A stretch of DNA of 19,027 bases from Planoprotostelium fungivorum. Its lineage: Eukaryota > Evosea > Variosea > Cavosteliida > Cavosteliaceae. Positions 1 to 10,875 of this stretch are shown in pieces (the first letter of the stretch is position 1; every line of letters begins with the position of its first letter). A program made the translations under genes and the position numbers. The stretch lies in the NCBI GenBank assembly GCA_003024175.1, contig MDYQ01000355.1:1-19027 (forward strand), in the 5' to 3' direction. Under the pieces are notes generated by a model. The model ran no database searches and had not been told where the DNA came from. It saw only the letters and a program-made list of their open reading frames with translations.

Positions 1-1351
<1,351 letters not shown>

Positions 1352-2692
1352 ATGGACGAATCGAACTCACAGATAACAGAGGAAGAGACGAGTGATGAGG
1401 AGCCAAGAGAGCCACTCGTTCCAGCGGATGATCTTTTACCTTTGGAATTGATGTTACACGTGAGTGGGATGCCTGACATCACGTTCTCATGATACCAGGT
1501 CTTCTCGTACCTCGATCTCGATAGTCTCTCCCGTGCCTCTCGTGTGTGCTCAAATTGGAATCGCATTTCGAATGATAACGAGGTACGGTGCTATTCGAAT
1601 CAAGTACGACATTCTAAAAATCCACAGATGTGGAGGGATCGATGGGCTCTCCGATACGGTGAATCAGACAAACGTTACGACGTCGGATGGAAGAGATTGT
1701 ACCGTCGTTCGACTCTGTGGTCGTGGTCTTCCGTTCACTGTCCACCCGAGGTAATCATCTCGCCTCCATCATCATGTAGACATGCCGATTCACATCTTCA
1801 TCAGATGGAAGTGGACAACGACCGGAGGACCGTTCGCGATGCTTGCGTCCAACAATCGAAACCGAAGGCGTGGACGACCTGCATCGGTTATCCCACAGAC
1901 AGTTCAGGAAAATGCTACTATGAGATCAAAATCGATCGACTGGGTGAGCCCTCTCTCGACATGATCCATCCAACTCACGGATCATCAGCGACCAACAGCA
2001 TCAACATCGTCTTTGGGGCGGTGAGAGAACCACCGATATTAAAGTCAAATTCTCCGTTTGGCATCAGCACGAGAGACAAGAGCAGTTGGTGTTACTGCGG
2101 AGATGGAGTCATCATGATCCGAGGTGTGATCGACTCTTCCGTGATGTGAGACTGACCTCGTACAGGGCTACCCGAAACAACGAGAGCCCAACCGTTTGAG
2201 GTCAACGATCGCATTGGAATGAAGATCAACTACCGAACGAAGAGCATCACCTTCTTTCGCAATGGCCTCATGCAGGGTCGCCGATTGACCGGAATCACCC
2301 CCGATTTGTACCCCGCCGGTATTTATTTCTTTTTATTCTTTTCGGTGTGACGAGGCTGAAGAGAGCAGTGTCATTGATCGACGGCAACCAAGTGAGCATC
2401 GTGTATCCCATCGCCATACCCTCCAATAAGACGAAGACGAAGGCCATTCAGATTCAGCTACCGAAAGATAGAGATTTCAGCCTGAGCAGGTGAGGAGAAT
2501 CACACGAGATAGAAGATCTACTTCATCAGACCTATTCTATCTCTGAAAGTGCTTACATTCATCAGACAGGGCTCACAGAATCGAGTGATGAGTGACGAAG
2601 AAGTAAATACGGCATCGAATAACAGTGCGGGGAGTAGCCCCTCTAGCTCCAGTCCCATGCAATTTTGGAGGCACCTGACGGCTGGACCTTAA
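1352..2692 (+). CDS. F-box and SPRY (B30.2) domain protein
   Basis: Likely a substrate adaptor of an SCF-type ubiquitin ligase: the F-box would bind Skp1 and the SPRY domain the target. Eight exons: 1352-1459, 1499-1582, 1628-1750, 1805-1943, 1989-2123, 2166-2318, 2366-2489, 2566-2692. They total 993 nt, or 330 residues, with consistent phases. After an acidic start, the F-box spans about residues 29-64 (LPLELMLH, then VFSYLDLDSLSRASRVCSNW). The SPRY domain covers about 110-285, with CYYEIKI, INIVFGAV, a KSITFFRNG strand and a final YPAVSLIDG. The C-tail is serine-rich. Seven introns of 38-76 nt are inferred. Three consecutive ones (1583-1627, 1751-1804, 1944-1988) are multiples of three without stops, so their removal rests on fit to the domains, not on broken frames. 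A poly(A) signal follows at 2741. The start is the ATG at 1352; upstream codons in frame are not ATG. Confidence 0.85.
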
Positions 2693-3141
2693 TGTATCAA
2701 AAGAAGACATGCATCGAAAACGTGCAGATATTGGTGTAAAAATAAAGAACTCTGCGCATCGTCTCAAGTGAAGTCATCCGTGAAGATCTGATGCCAAGGA
2801 TGAACACTTACATTTGAATGATCATACTCTCACGACCATCGAAAACGCGTTCATCTCACAACAACTCAGTTCAATGACGTGGTCACAAGAGGTCTCTGGA
2901 ACATCAGAGGAACATGTTGTCCACGACAACTACTGTTTTCGGTCACGGTTCTTCTGTTCGTCATTGAAAGCGTTCGTTCGAATGGAAAGAACAAGTTCTT
3001 GCGTCTGGGCCACTACAAATTAAGGCCACTTGTGTACACCAGTTGTTGACGAAAAGGACCAATCGACTCAGTTTATCGATGCGTATTACGGAAGCACCTT
3101 TAGATCACTCCCGCTGATTGGCGCAGGAAGCACCTTTGCGG
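2693..3141. other. Intergenic region between F-box/SPRY and TOG genes
   Basis: About 450 bp holding the 3' UTR of the gene to the left and the probable promoter and 5' UTR of the gene to the right. The only internal structure seen is a 12-bp direct repeat, GGAAGCACCTTT, at 3090-3101 and 3126-3137, just before the next start codon. The short open frames here (for example around 2814-3023) begin at non-ATG codons and resemble nothing known. A small unrecognised 5' exon cannot be excluded. Confidence 0.4.
2741..2746 (+). terminator. Poly(A) signal AATAAA of the F-box/SPRY gene
   Basis: A canonical AATAAA lies 48 nt past the TAA stop of the F-box/SPRY gene, a normal distance for 3'-end formation. 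Confidence 0.6.
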
Positions 3142-4940
3142 ATGCAAAAATTCTGTATTTTCGGAGCTGATGAGGCGATGGAGGATGAGGGACGAAGCAG
3201 AGCTCTATCTTCGGTGATATTACAGCCACTAGCACACACCAAATTGAGGCTATTGAGGAGGAAGGCTTCAGGTAGCATCTCTGGTGCTACCACACCGGGT
3301 GGGCTGGAGGTTGGCTATCCAAGAGAGGCTCCTCGTTCAGCGAGCTCTGTCTTAAAAGCTGTTCGAAACATCTTAGACGAGCTATCCGACGAAGATGGAG
3401 ATCCACCAGAAGGAGACACGAGCTATATCAACGATGTGCCAGAACAAACGAATCCTTTGTCTCTGTGGGTTGTATATCACGTTCTATTGGCTGATATTCA
3501 CAGTTCCACAACATTATCTCCAGTACGATCTCTTCCGTCAGAAACGAAAAAGAAAGAGGTTCCAATTTCAGAACGAAAGGTACCATGGATGAGTCATTGT
3601 GATATCAGCGCCTGAATTACCTCAGCCTACACGAACAAACTCATCCCCAAACATTGTCTTGACTTCTCCATTGGCCCCGCCACATTCCTCTAAAAACAAT
3701 AGGGGAGAGAAGGTGAGTTGATTAGCTCAAGATCGCACTCACCCTTACGCAGACACTACTCCTCACGGAAGAATTAGAACCATGTGCTGCACCAAAGAAT
3801 GAGTTTAAGGTGATGCGATGGTGTTTGAGGTACACGGATGAACATCATACAGACCGCAATGAGCAAACTGAAAGACCCGGACTGGGAGCAGAGTTATAGC
3901 GCTGTTGATATCATACGAAGAATCACTGTACATAGTCCCTCCGTCATCGCAGTTGAATTGTGAGGTTCTTCTTCCTTTTGTGGTTGATGGAACACAGACA
4001 CACATTACTATTGTCTTTAGCAGATGTGGCAGATAATCTACGGAGTGGTCTGTCGAGGAATGCTATCGTCTGTGTGGGAGAAATCTTCAAATTCTCCCCC
4101 AGTCATTATAATGTCGACAATGAGGCCGTCTGGATCGTGGGTCTTCAATCATCAAGATTCATTCTGACCGTGTACAGATTCCCAAGCTGGCACGAAGGTA
4201 CTGCGATGGTGGAGAATTTATTGTTCGTGAGGTGAGTTGTCCGAGCATCTTTTAGAGATTGAGTCCATCAGGTGGATAAGACACTGAAATGCATGGCTGA
4301 TGTCATTTCACTCACAAAGCTGTTACCTGCTCTCACCACCGTTGCCGGCCACAAACACATCAATGTCCGCTCGAAATGCGCTTGGATGTTATCTGAATGC
4401 TTGGATCCTATCAAGGTATCACATCGTATCTACGGGGGTCTCACTTCGCATCACTCACCCGATCAGAACATGAAGGACATGCTCAACAAAGAGGGAAGCC
4501 GCATCGTCCCCCTCGTCTCCAACTTTTTATCCGATGGAAGCAGCGAAACGCGTCTGTACGGCAAACGCTGTTGTCATGTCATGCTGACCTCGTACGGCAC
4601 CTCTAAATCCACCGAACTTGAGAATACACTGCTCAAGTTCGTCTCCGAATCGAAAGCGAAGCAGATGATCGAAGCTGCCGACAAGTACAGAGATCCTTCC
4701 AAGTCTGGGCCGTCCACACCAAATTCGAAGAGATCCAGCATTATCCTACCCACGTCTCCTAACCCTCTAGGTGGATCTCTGGGGAGAGATAGTCACCTCT
4801 TACCACGTGAGGCTGCAGTCAATAGTGTGAGTTTCTGACGGGTCACAGACATACACCGAGCTAGAAGCGGCAGCGGAGCTTCAACGCCATTATCCAGCAG
4901 TCCCCCTGTGTCATTACGAATGGAGACGACTTTCAATTGA
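3142..4940 (+). CDS. TOG-domain (TOGARAM/CLASP-like) microtubule-associated protein
   Basis: TOG domains are arrays of HEAT repeats that bind tubulin. Ten exons are inferred: 3142-3468, 3504-3579, 3609-3712, 3753-3809, 3853-3959, 3998-4136, 4178-4231, 4272-4415, 4467-4806, 4849-4940 (1,440 nt, 479 residues). The first about 175 residues are low-complexity (Ser/Pro/Lys). One TOG domain covers about 175-410. It has KLKDPDWEQSYSAVDIIRRI (HEAT 1), LSRNAIVCVGEIFKF, GGEFIVREVDKTLKCMADVI, HINVRSKCAWMLSECLD and SSETRLYGKRCCHVMLTSYG. The last block matches the RxYGRK helix of TOGARAM/crescerin TOGs better than CLASP. A Ser/Pro tail follows. Introns are 29-51 nt. The second splice pair (3469-3503 and 3580-3608, 29 nt) is the weakest part of the model; the TOG exons are firm. 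TOGARAM proteins act in ciliary microtubules, so a ciliary role is possible. Confidence 0.78.
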
Positions 4941-5211
4941 GAGGGTCATATGGATAGCACGATCGATGATTTGTAATCATTCTCGGGAGGTGTACATCTG
5001 AAAGAGATAAAGTGAAAGCCTGCACGGCTTTTGTAAGACCTCCTCTCGTTACACTCCATTTGTCTTGCATCCAATGCACCTGTACTTTGAAAGACGCATT
5101 TGTAATGCGCTGGGGTCATGAGTGAACACAATAACTGAACTACAACGGAAAGATCCGTCTGCCAGATGAAATTTCTGATCACAACCACCATCACATCGCA
5201 ATCGAAGAGAA

Positions 5212-6412
5212 ATGACTGATCACGGACCTCACATTCCTGGGTGAGTTGAGTGGTGTGGAAAGCTGACACTGATTTCGGTCACAGCTACAACTGGACCGAC
5301 AAACGTCTAGAAGGCCAGCCTCTACCAGTCGACAGTTCGCAGGGACGAAGTCAGATACGAGAGAGGGTGTTATCCAAGGCAAAGTCCATCATCAGGTTTT
5401 ACGTCATTCATATCGTCCCTCTGAACGATTCCCAGATACGACAGAAACTACGAAGCAACAGTCAACGAATCAGGCTGGCTTCGAAATCTGGCTAAAGAAC
5501 AGTCGAAATGGGTGTGACACGGACATATTCATCCTGAGTCTGACACCATCGAAGAGGATGTATTGTCTCATCGGTGTGGGAGCTCCCGTTTATGGCCTTA
5601 CTACCTTCTTTCGTAACTCATCTCGTTGGTTCACCAACAACACGTCCAGGATGTTCTACGCCGCATGTAAGAACGAGAGCTTCGGTCCAACTTTAAACTG
5701 AAGAGAATCCAGTTAGTGGTATCATCGTCTCCAACATCGTCCACGATCAGATCGATCGATCGAGTTATCTCCGTCTATTGAATCTCCCCAATTCACCTCT
5801 GAGTGACAAATGTTATCGCTGGTGATCATATAAAAGAAAAGGACATTCGAATGATGAGAACAGGTTGAAAGAGGTCAGCCCAGAAGAGTCAGCGGTTCGT
5901 AGACCAAATGATCTCAACAGCATCGTTTCTCCCAACAGGTATAACATCCGTATCATTCCTTCGTCCACCATTCATCGCCACACGGTCACCGTTCTAGATC
6001 AGAGTCAGTATCATCATCTGATCGTCACCAGCTATCTGGAGAGTCTTCCCAACCCTATCTTAAACCCTCAGACTCTCCATACACCTGTACCCAGTGTCGC
6101 ACAGAGACGTCAGAACATGAAAACAGAAGTCGAGAAGGCGAAGGAGAGGGGAAAGGAGGCCGCTCAAATCGTGCAAGAGAAGAAGAGAGAAAAGAGTCGA
6201 GGCTTGAACAAGGTGAGTGACAGACACACGAGAGACAGCTGAAATGGTTGTAGAAGGACGAATCGTTCGAGGAGTTCATCGACCTAGACGACGGTGGAGG
6301 TGCGAGCTTAGATGAGACGGAGCCGTTTCACGTGGAAGAGAGGGAAGAAGGAGGAGAGACAGTGAAGACGTGGAACTTGGCCCCCACGGAAGAGAACAAC
6401 CGATATAAATGA
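5212..6412 (+). CDS. Two-pass membrane protein, possibly OCIA-like, with charged C-terminal tail
   Basis: Not firmly recognised. Seven exons (5212-5240, 5285-5395, 5436-5511, 5555-5666, 5713-5821, 5864-6212, 6254-6412; 945 nt, 314 residues) join in consistent phase across introns of 40-46 nt. After a polar N-terminus (MTDHGPHIPGYNWTDKRLEG) there are two short hydrophobic stretches, about 74-91 (MYCLIGVGAPVYGLTTFF) and 104-119 (RMFYAAFSGIIVSNIV). A soluble stretch with LRLLNLPNSPLSDKCYRW follows, then a Lys/Glu-rich helix (about 240-262) and a very acidic C-terminus. Two weak membrane segments followed by a SY...L.NSPL stretch resemble the OCIA domain of mitochondrial and endosomal OCIAD proteins, but I cannot confirm homology. 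It sits 270 bp after the TOG gene on the same strand, and the next ORF begins right behind it. Confidence 0.65.
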
Positions 6413-6545
6413 GGACCAGATGCGAAGCGAGTGCAATGGAGATTGGCCGTGTCTTCACAAAAAGAAAAGAAAGTCTTCGGTGAACCACCACCCGTTCTCT
6501 GAACAGCAGCGATGTTTTCTGATGATGTTTATTCCCTTTCATCGG

Positions 6546-9500
6546 ATGAGCCAGAGACAAGATATCCAGAAGGCCTTCGAACATGCTGTGAATCATTTTG
6601 ATCCGATTGTGATATACTCATATCATCCAGGTTCGTCAGCTGGCGCCCGCGTTTCCTCTCATTCAACCGAAGGATTTGATAAAGACGATCCGAGAGAACC
6701 ACATGAACATTGACAAGTGAGGCGGGTCGAGTCTGCGTGATTCTCATACATGGTCAGAGCTACGGAGGCCCTGAGAATTCTATCCCTTCATATCGAATCA
6801 CAAAAGAAGCCAGCGACTCTCACACCGTTAGAACATGTAACCTCATCGGTATCGTCATTTTTGGTTTATTCTGAACTGTTGCATAGATCAGAAAGGCAGT
6901 ACCAGGAGCTACCGAAGAGAAGGTGACCAATTTTCTCATCAATCAATCGATTCACGCGCACACAGATCTTACAAGCATTAGAGAGCAATGGAGACAACAT
7001 CGATATGTCCATTTTGACCCTCCTCAATACGGCTCGTCCTCGAAGGAAGATGGAAGATGAAGATGAAGATGACGCCGGAAGCTACTTTGGTGCCGTCCAA
7101 TCATCGAGTGAGTACAACGAACCCTAGCAGATCATCACTTACTCATCCCGCACAGATGCAGTCGAAGGAGAAGTATACGAAGAGGACAAGACGGTAGTCT
7201 CCATGCAAGAGATCTTTCCCGAGTGGTCCCACCATGAGGCCGGACTGCAGGTGGAGGGTTTATGCACCATCGAAGGTGCCCACCTGATCTCATCCAGATC
7301 GTCATGCCGCAAGTCGTCCGCGACATCGAATTCGATACACCGGAATACGGAGCCGAATTAAAGACGTTCCTTCAGAGGATGGAAGAAGAGGAGAAGGAAC
7401 ATGGCTACGGAAAGATCATCACATCCAGGAAGGCCCTCTCGAATCTGAAAGCCACCTTCACATTCACCCGGGAGCAATACGATATCATCCATTCAGCGGG
7501 GCGGACTGAAATGGATCACGAAGGACCAAAGGATACAGTCTCGATGGGAGAGCTACCAGTTGACAGACTGGATACTCTCTCGATGGGAGAGTTACAACCA
7601 GTTGAGGGGCAGAAGGAAAAGAGCGAAGGGGTCGATGTGACGGACCTCGAGCAGATCCGAGTTGAAGAAGTGACTTCATTGTCTCGAATCTTCGGTCATC
7701 ATTTCTTGAGGTCCGATGCAAAGTCCTCACAATTTTCCGTGATGTTGTCGAGTGAGAGTGTTATGGTATTGAATGAATCTCACCATCAGATGACATGATG
7801 ATCGCTTTTGACTTGCCTTCGAATTATCCTTCTCGATCGCCTTCCGTACAATTGAGGTGACGTAGATTCACGTCTCTTGTTTCGTTTTCATCGAATTCTA
7901 AACTGAAGAATCCGCAGACCTCTTCCCAGTTGCAGTTGCACCCCTCAAATCATCGAACAGATGAGAAAACTGAATCAAGAAAAGGTGAATCATAATCCAA
8001 AGAGCTCCACTCAGATCACACAGATGCAACAACGATCGGGAAGACCACAGTTATTGGACATCATCACCGACGTTCAAGCTTGGTTGTCTTCTCTTCCCAA
8101 GAGACAAGAGAACAAGTCCACCAAGAGAGATCCTTTCACATTGATCTCCCCCCATCCTTATGATGTCGTCACGGTCAGTCAGGTGACATCATCGATGCGC
8201 ATCGTGATGCCTGACATCATCAGATCGGAAGCGTCCCCGATGACCTCACGTCACGATTTGAGGAGGAGACCGGGCTGAAGGACAAGAGAGTCTGCAGGCA
8301 GATCCTGAAACATTACAAGTGGAACTTGCGCGGTGCGGTGGAGGCCTACAAGGCAGCAGAGAGAGAGGGAGGAATGGATCACTTCCTCAAGGGAGCCAAA
8401 GTAGTCCGGACGGAAGAGAGGGAAATGGAGGAAGAAGGGGAGAGCGAATGCAGCGGTGAAAAGAGAGGTGAATGATGAGACATTGAAGGTGTTCAGTGTG
8501 TTTCGATGAGTACAGAACAGAGGAAGGAACGAGAATGAGATGTGGACACTTCTTCTGCCGAGAATGTTGTTCTTCTTACCTGAACGTGCAGATCAGCGAA
8601 GGTGAAGTGAACTTGACATCTGTATTGTTCTTCTTGAATGACACTTGTATTAAACATGTTTCTGACGAGGGAAGGAATGACATGGAATCGATTGAAGTGC
8701 CCCGGTTACAAGTGTGAGATGATGATGGATGTGGCTACCATCGCATCGACGGCGATTTCCGATGATACTTGGAGGAAGTTGTGTGAATTCTCTCAGCAAG
8801 AATTTGTGGATGAGGCAGAGGAGTACAGGTGGTGTGTCACGAAGAACTGCGGGAAGGTCATACATTCGACCAAAGCGAGAGGTGAATGAGCGCATCACAT
8901 CATACATGATAGATCGATGAGCATGACCTCGAGAATCAATACACATGGTCATGAATCGATTGTATCACATGGCACATCCATTCAATTCGTCAGTGATGAT
9001 CCATTGTACCTGCCACAACGTTTACTGCTTCGCTTGTGGTGCCGATTATCACTGGCCTGCTACTTGTGAACAGAATGCTTGGTATCAGAAGCAATACAGC
9101 TCTGGGTACATCATCTTGACACCATCATATCATCATATCATATCATCATCATATCATCATCCAAACTACTGTTGACTTCCCCAGAAAAGTCTCGAGCACC
9201 ATCGCCGAAGACGAAGCCTTCATTCGGAGGTTCACTCGTCCGTGCCCAGAATGTCGCGCACCCATCGAAAAAGATGGCGGCTGCAATCATATGTGTGAGT
9301 CGTTCTTTCCCCCATTGGACTGAGTGGAATAGCCTGTAAGAAGTGCCACGCTCAGTTCTGTTGGGTGTGCATGGGAGCTTGGACCGGTGGCTCTCACTAC
9401 TTGTGTTCAGATGGAACGGGCAGCGGACAGAACAATTCGTTGGAGGACAAGATGGTGGACAACACGTTGGACTTGTCGTTCTCTCAGATTCGACTCGTGC

Positions 9501-10048
9501 ACGGAACTTATCAGAACAGAGACGATCCGCAGGTGAAGAGTTTAGATCATGAAGAGTTTGCACGAAGTGATACTTTCACAGTTGAGAAGAGTGATCGAGA
9601 AAATTGCTTCGGTTTGTAGGAGAAACACTCCCACCCCGCAGATGGTGCAGAATTGCTCCGTAGTCATCACCGCAGTGGAGATCGTACACGTCGTGAGTGA
9701 TATCATCACTGGAGCCGTTCATCATCAGCGACGATGGCCTCAGACTAAACCATGATATAGTGCAGACAAATCATCTTCAATCTGTGCCTCATGGGAGAAT
9801 ACTTTGAGAAACATTTCACGGGTAAAGCGGCCAACAGACTGAAGGCCGCAATCGCTGACCTCCAGGGTAACATCAATCTCGTCTTCTCTGTGACCGACTG
9901 CCCCGTCAAGTCTCTCGATTTCAGACGCATCGAGAATGCCACACGAACAATTTGCAACAAGATCGTCACGATTCCACAGCTGGTGGTCTCTGTCTTCTCG
10001 GGGGCGAAAAAGAGGCAAGGAAAGAGGATCCTACCGAGGACAGAGTGA
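6546..10048 (+). CDS. RBR-type E3 ubiquitin ligase with CUE-like and RWD domains
   Basis: RING-between-RING ligases take ubiquitin from an E2 onto a RING2 cysteine and pass it to a substrate. Eighteen exons: 6546-6587, 6631-6716, 6758-6836, 6887-6922, 6966-7107, 7156-7250, 7298-7751, 7790-7856, 7918-7984, 8024-8182, 8224-8455, 8497-8601, 8675-8881, 8994-9105, 9185-9294, 9333-9532, 9582-9692, 9761-10048 (2,592 nt, 863 residues). Two CUE/UBA-like helical units occupy about 15-58 and 60-105, with a third partial one near 145. An RWD domain (about 281-375, with FDLPSNYPSRSPSVQL) and an Ariadne-like UBA stretch (about 420-455) follow. RING1 is C485-C535, starting CSVCFDE and with MRCGHFFCRECC. IBR is C575-C615. 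RING2 is C648-C689, with catalytic Cys666 in GGCNHMSCKKC. All zinc ligands are present. RWD plus RBR recalls RNF14. Alternative starts at 6522 or 6525 are in frame. Confidence 0.88.
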
Positions 10049-10132
10049 AGGAAGTAAAGGAAGATGTATTGGATGAGGTCCAAAGATGAGCCATGTGCTG
10101 ACGAGAGATGTGATCGCGGTGATGTCACACGG

Positions 10133-10138
10133 TTTATT
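10133..10138 (-). terminator. Poly(A) signal overlapping the stop codon of the ADF-H gene
   Basis: On the minus strand the last codons read GTA TAA TAAACC, so an AATAAA hexamer overlaps the TAA stop. The RBR gene on the other strand ends only 88 bp away. If used, this signal would give a very short 3' UTR. Confidence 0.45.
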
Positions 10139-10808
10139 ATACACCCGCTGCCTTACGCAAGCGATCGAGGATTTTCTGTACGTGATGATGAGCGGAAAGA
10201 GGATAGATGACACACCTCCGAGCTGAGATCGCCCTCGTTCTGAGCATCGATCGATGCATGATAAGGGCTGAGGAAATTACCAATGTCATAAGACCTTCCG
10301 TGCTAAAAGATCAGTGAGTCACGTAATGACCTGAAGACATACCATGAGCCCCTTCAATAGGGGAGGTACTCCAGCAGGATTCCAAGAGAAATAGACGAAC
10401 TTTGGGACGGTATTATTTTGGAGATAGATTCTGTGGTCGTGAGATGGTTGGAATCGATTGAATCACCTGAAGAAAGCAAACATGGGTTTTCCGTGATTAA
10501 GCTCGTCAACGATCTCGTCAATGTTGGCGCTTCCAGAGTCTTCGTAACTCGTGCTCTCGACCTTCAATCTGTTCGAAGTTCCAACATAGCTGAAGAGCAC
10601 CCAGCTCAACTTTCCGTCTTTCACGTCTGAAGTTGTTTCATACACGTACGCGTGTCAATGCACCTTTCTTAGCTTGGAGGAGTGCAGGATCGGATAGGTC
10701 TACTTTCGAATCGTCAACATTGGCCGTTCCGACATGTGCCTTAGACAGAGGATCCTGGTACGGATTTGAAGAAGGTGGGTAGTGAGGGTTGTAAGGTGTG
10801 TCAGACAT
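10137..10808 (-). CDS. ADF-homology (coactosin/drebrin-like) actin-binding protein
   Basis: ADF-H proteins bind actin filaments. Five exons on the minus strand: 10808-10664, 10626-10467, 10430-10343, 10302-10216, 10175-10137 (519 nt, 172 residues, introns of 36-40 nt). The first about 40 residues are Pro/Ser/Tyr-rich and unstructured (MSDTPYNPHYPPSSNPYQ). The ADF-H fold runs from SDPALLQAKKD to the end. It shows SWVLFSYVG, IVDELNHGKPMFAFFRIY, VPKFVYFSWNPAGVPPLLKG and a final EKILDRLRKAAGV. These match the W-LF-Y-G, ELN-GK--YAF-RV and PKFV---W-GEGV blocks of coactosin and of the N-terminal domain of drebrin-like/Abp1 proteins. No SH3 or other domain follows, so a coactosin-type stand-alone protein is the better call. 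It diverges from the zinc-cluster gene and converges with the RBR gene, with 88 bp between stops. Confidence 0.85.
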
Positions 10809-10875
10809 CTCTCCTGTATCGGAAGAAGATCAATGAACAAAATATAATTTCAAATGAGAAAGGTCACCGTAGACC
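10809..10875. promoter_or_regulatory. 67-bp shared promoter region of divergent ADF-H and zinc-cluster genes
   Basis: Only 67 bp separate the two start codons (10808 on the minus strand, 10876 on the plus strand). The stretch is AT-rich in its middle (AAAATATAATTTCAAAT, about 10839-10855), and the plus-strand start sits in ACCATGG. Both transcripts must start within this gap or inside the neighbouring coding sequence, unless one has a far upstream 5' exon. Confidence 0.5.

Noticed and set aside
4807-4848. Alternative 3' end of the TOG gene: stop at 4836-4838 without splicing, or a 22-nt intron
   Set aside because: A 42-nt GT-AG intron here fits the usual size and leads to a Ser/Pro-rich tail. 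The shorter intron would be far below the rest of the window.
4946-5382. Two minus-strand open frames around the start of the membrane-protein gene
   Set aside because: They resemble nothing known and overlap phase-consistent plus-strand exons.
9114-9170. CATCAT/ATCATATCA repeat tract as a CRISPR-like or satellite array
   Set aside because: It is a short imperfect microsatellite inside an intron of the RBR gene.
10627-10663. A 19- or 23-nt intron in the ADF-H gene
   Set aside because: A 37-nt intron with the same acceptor gives correct phase and the right spacing to the conserved Trp.
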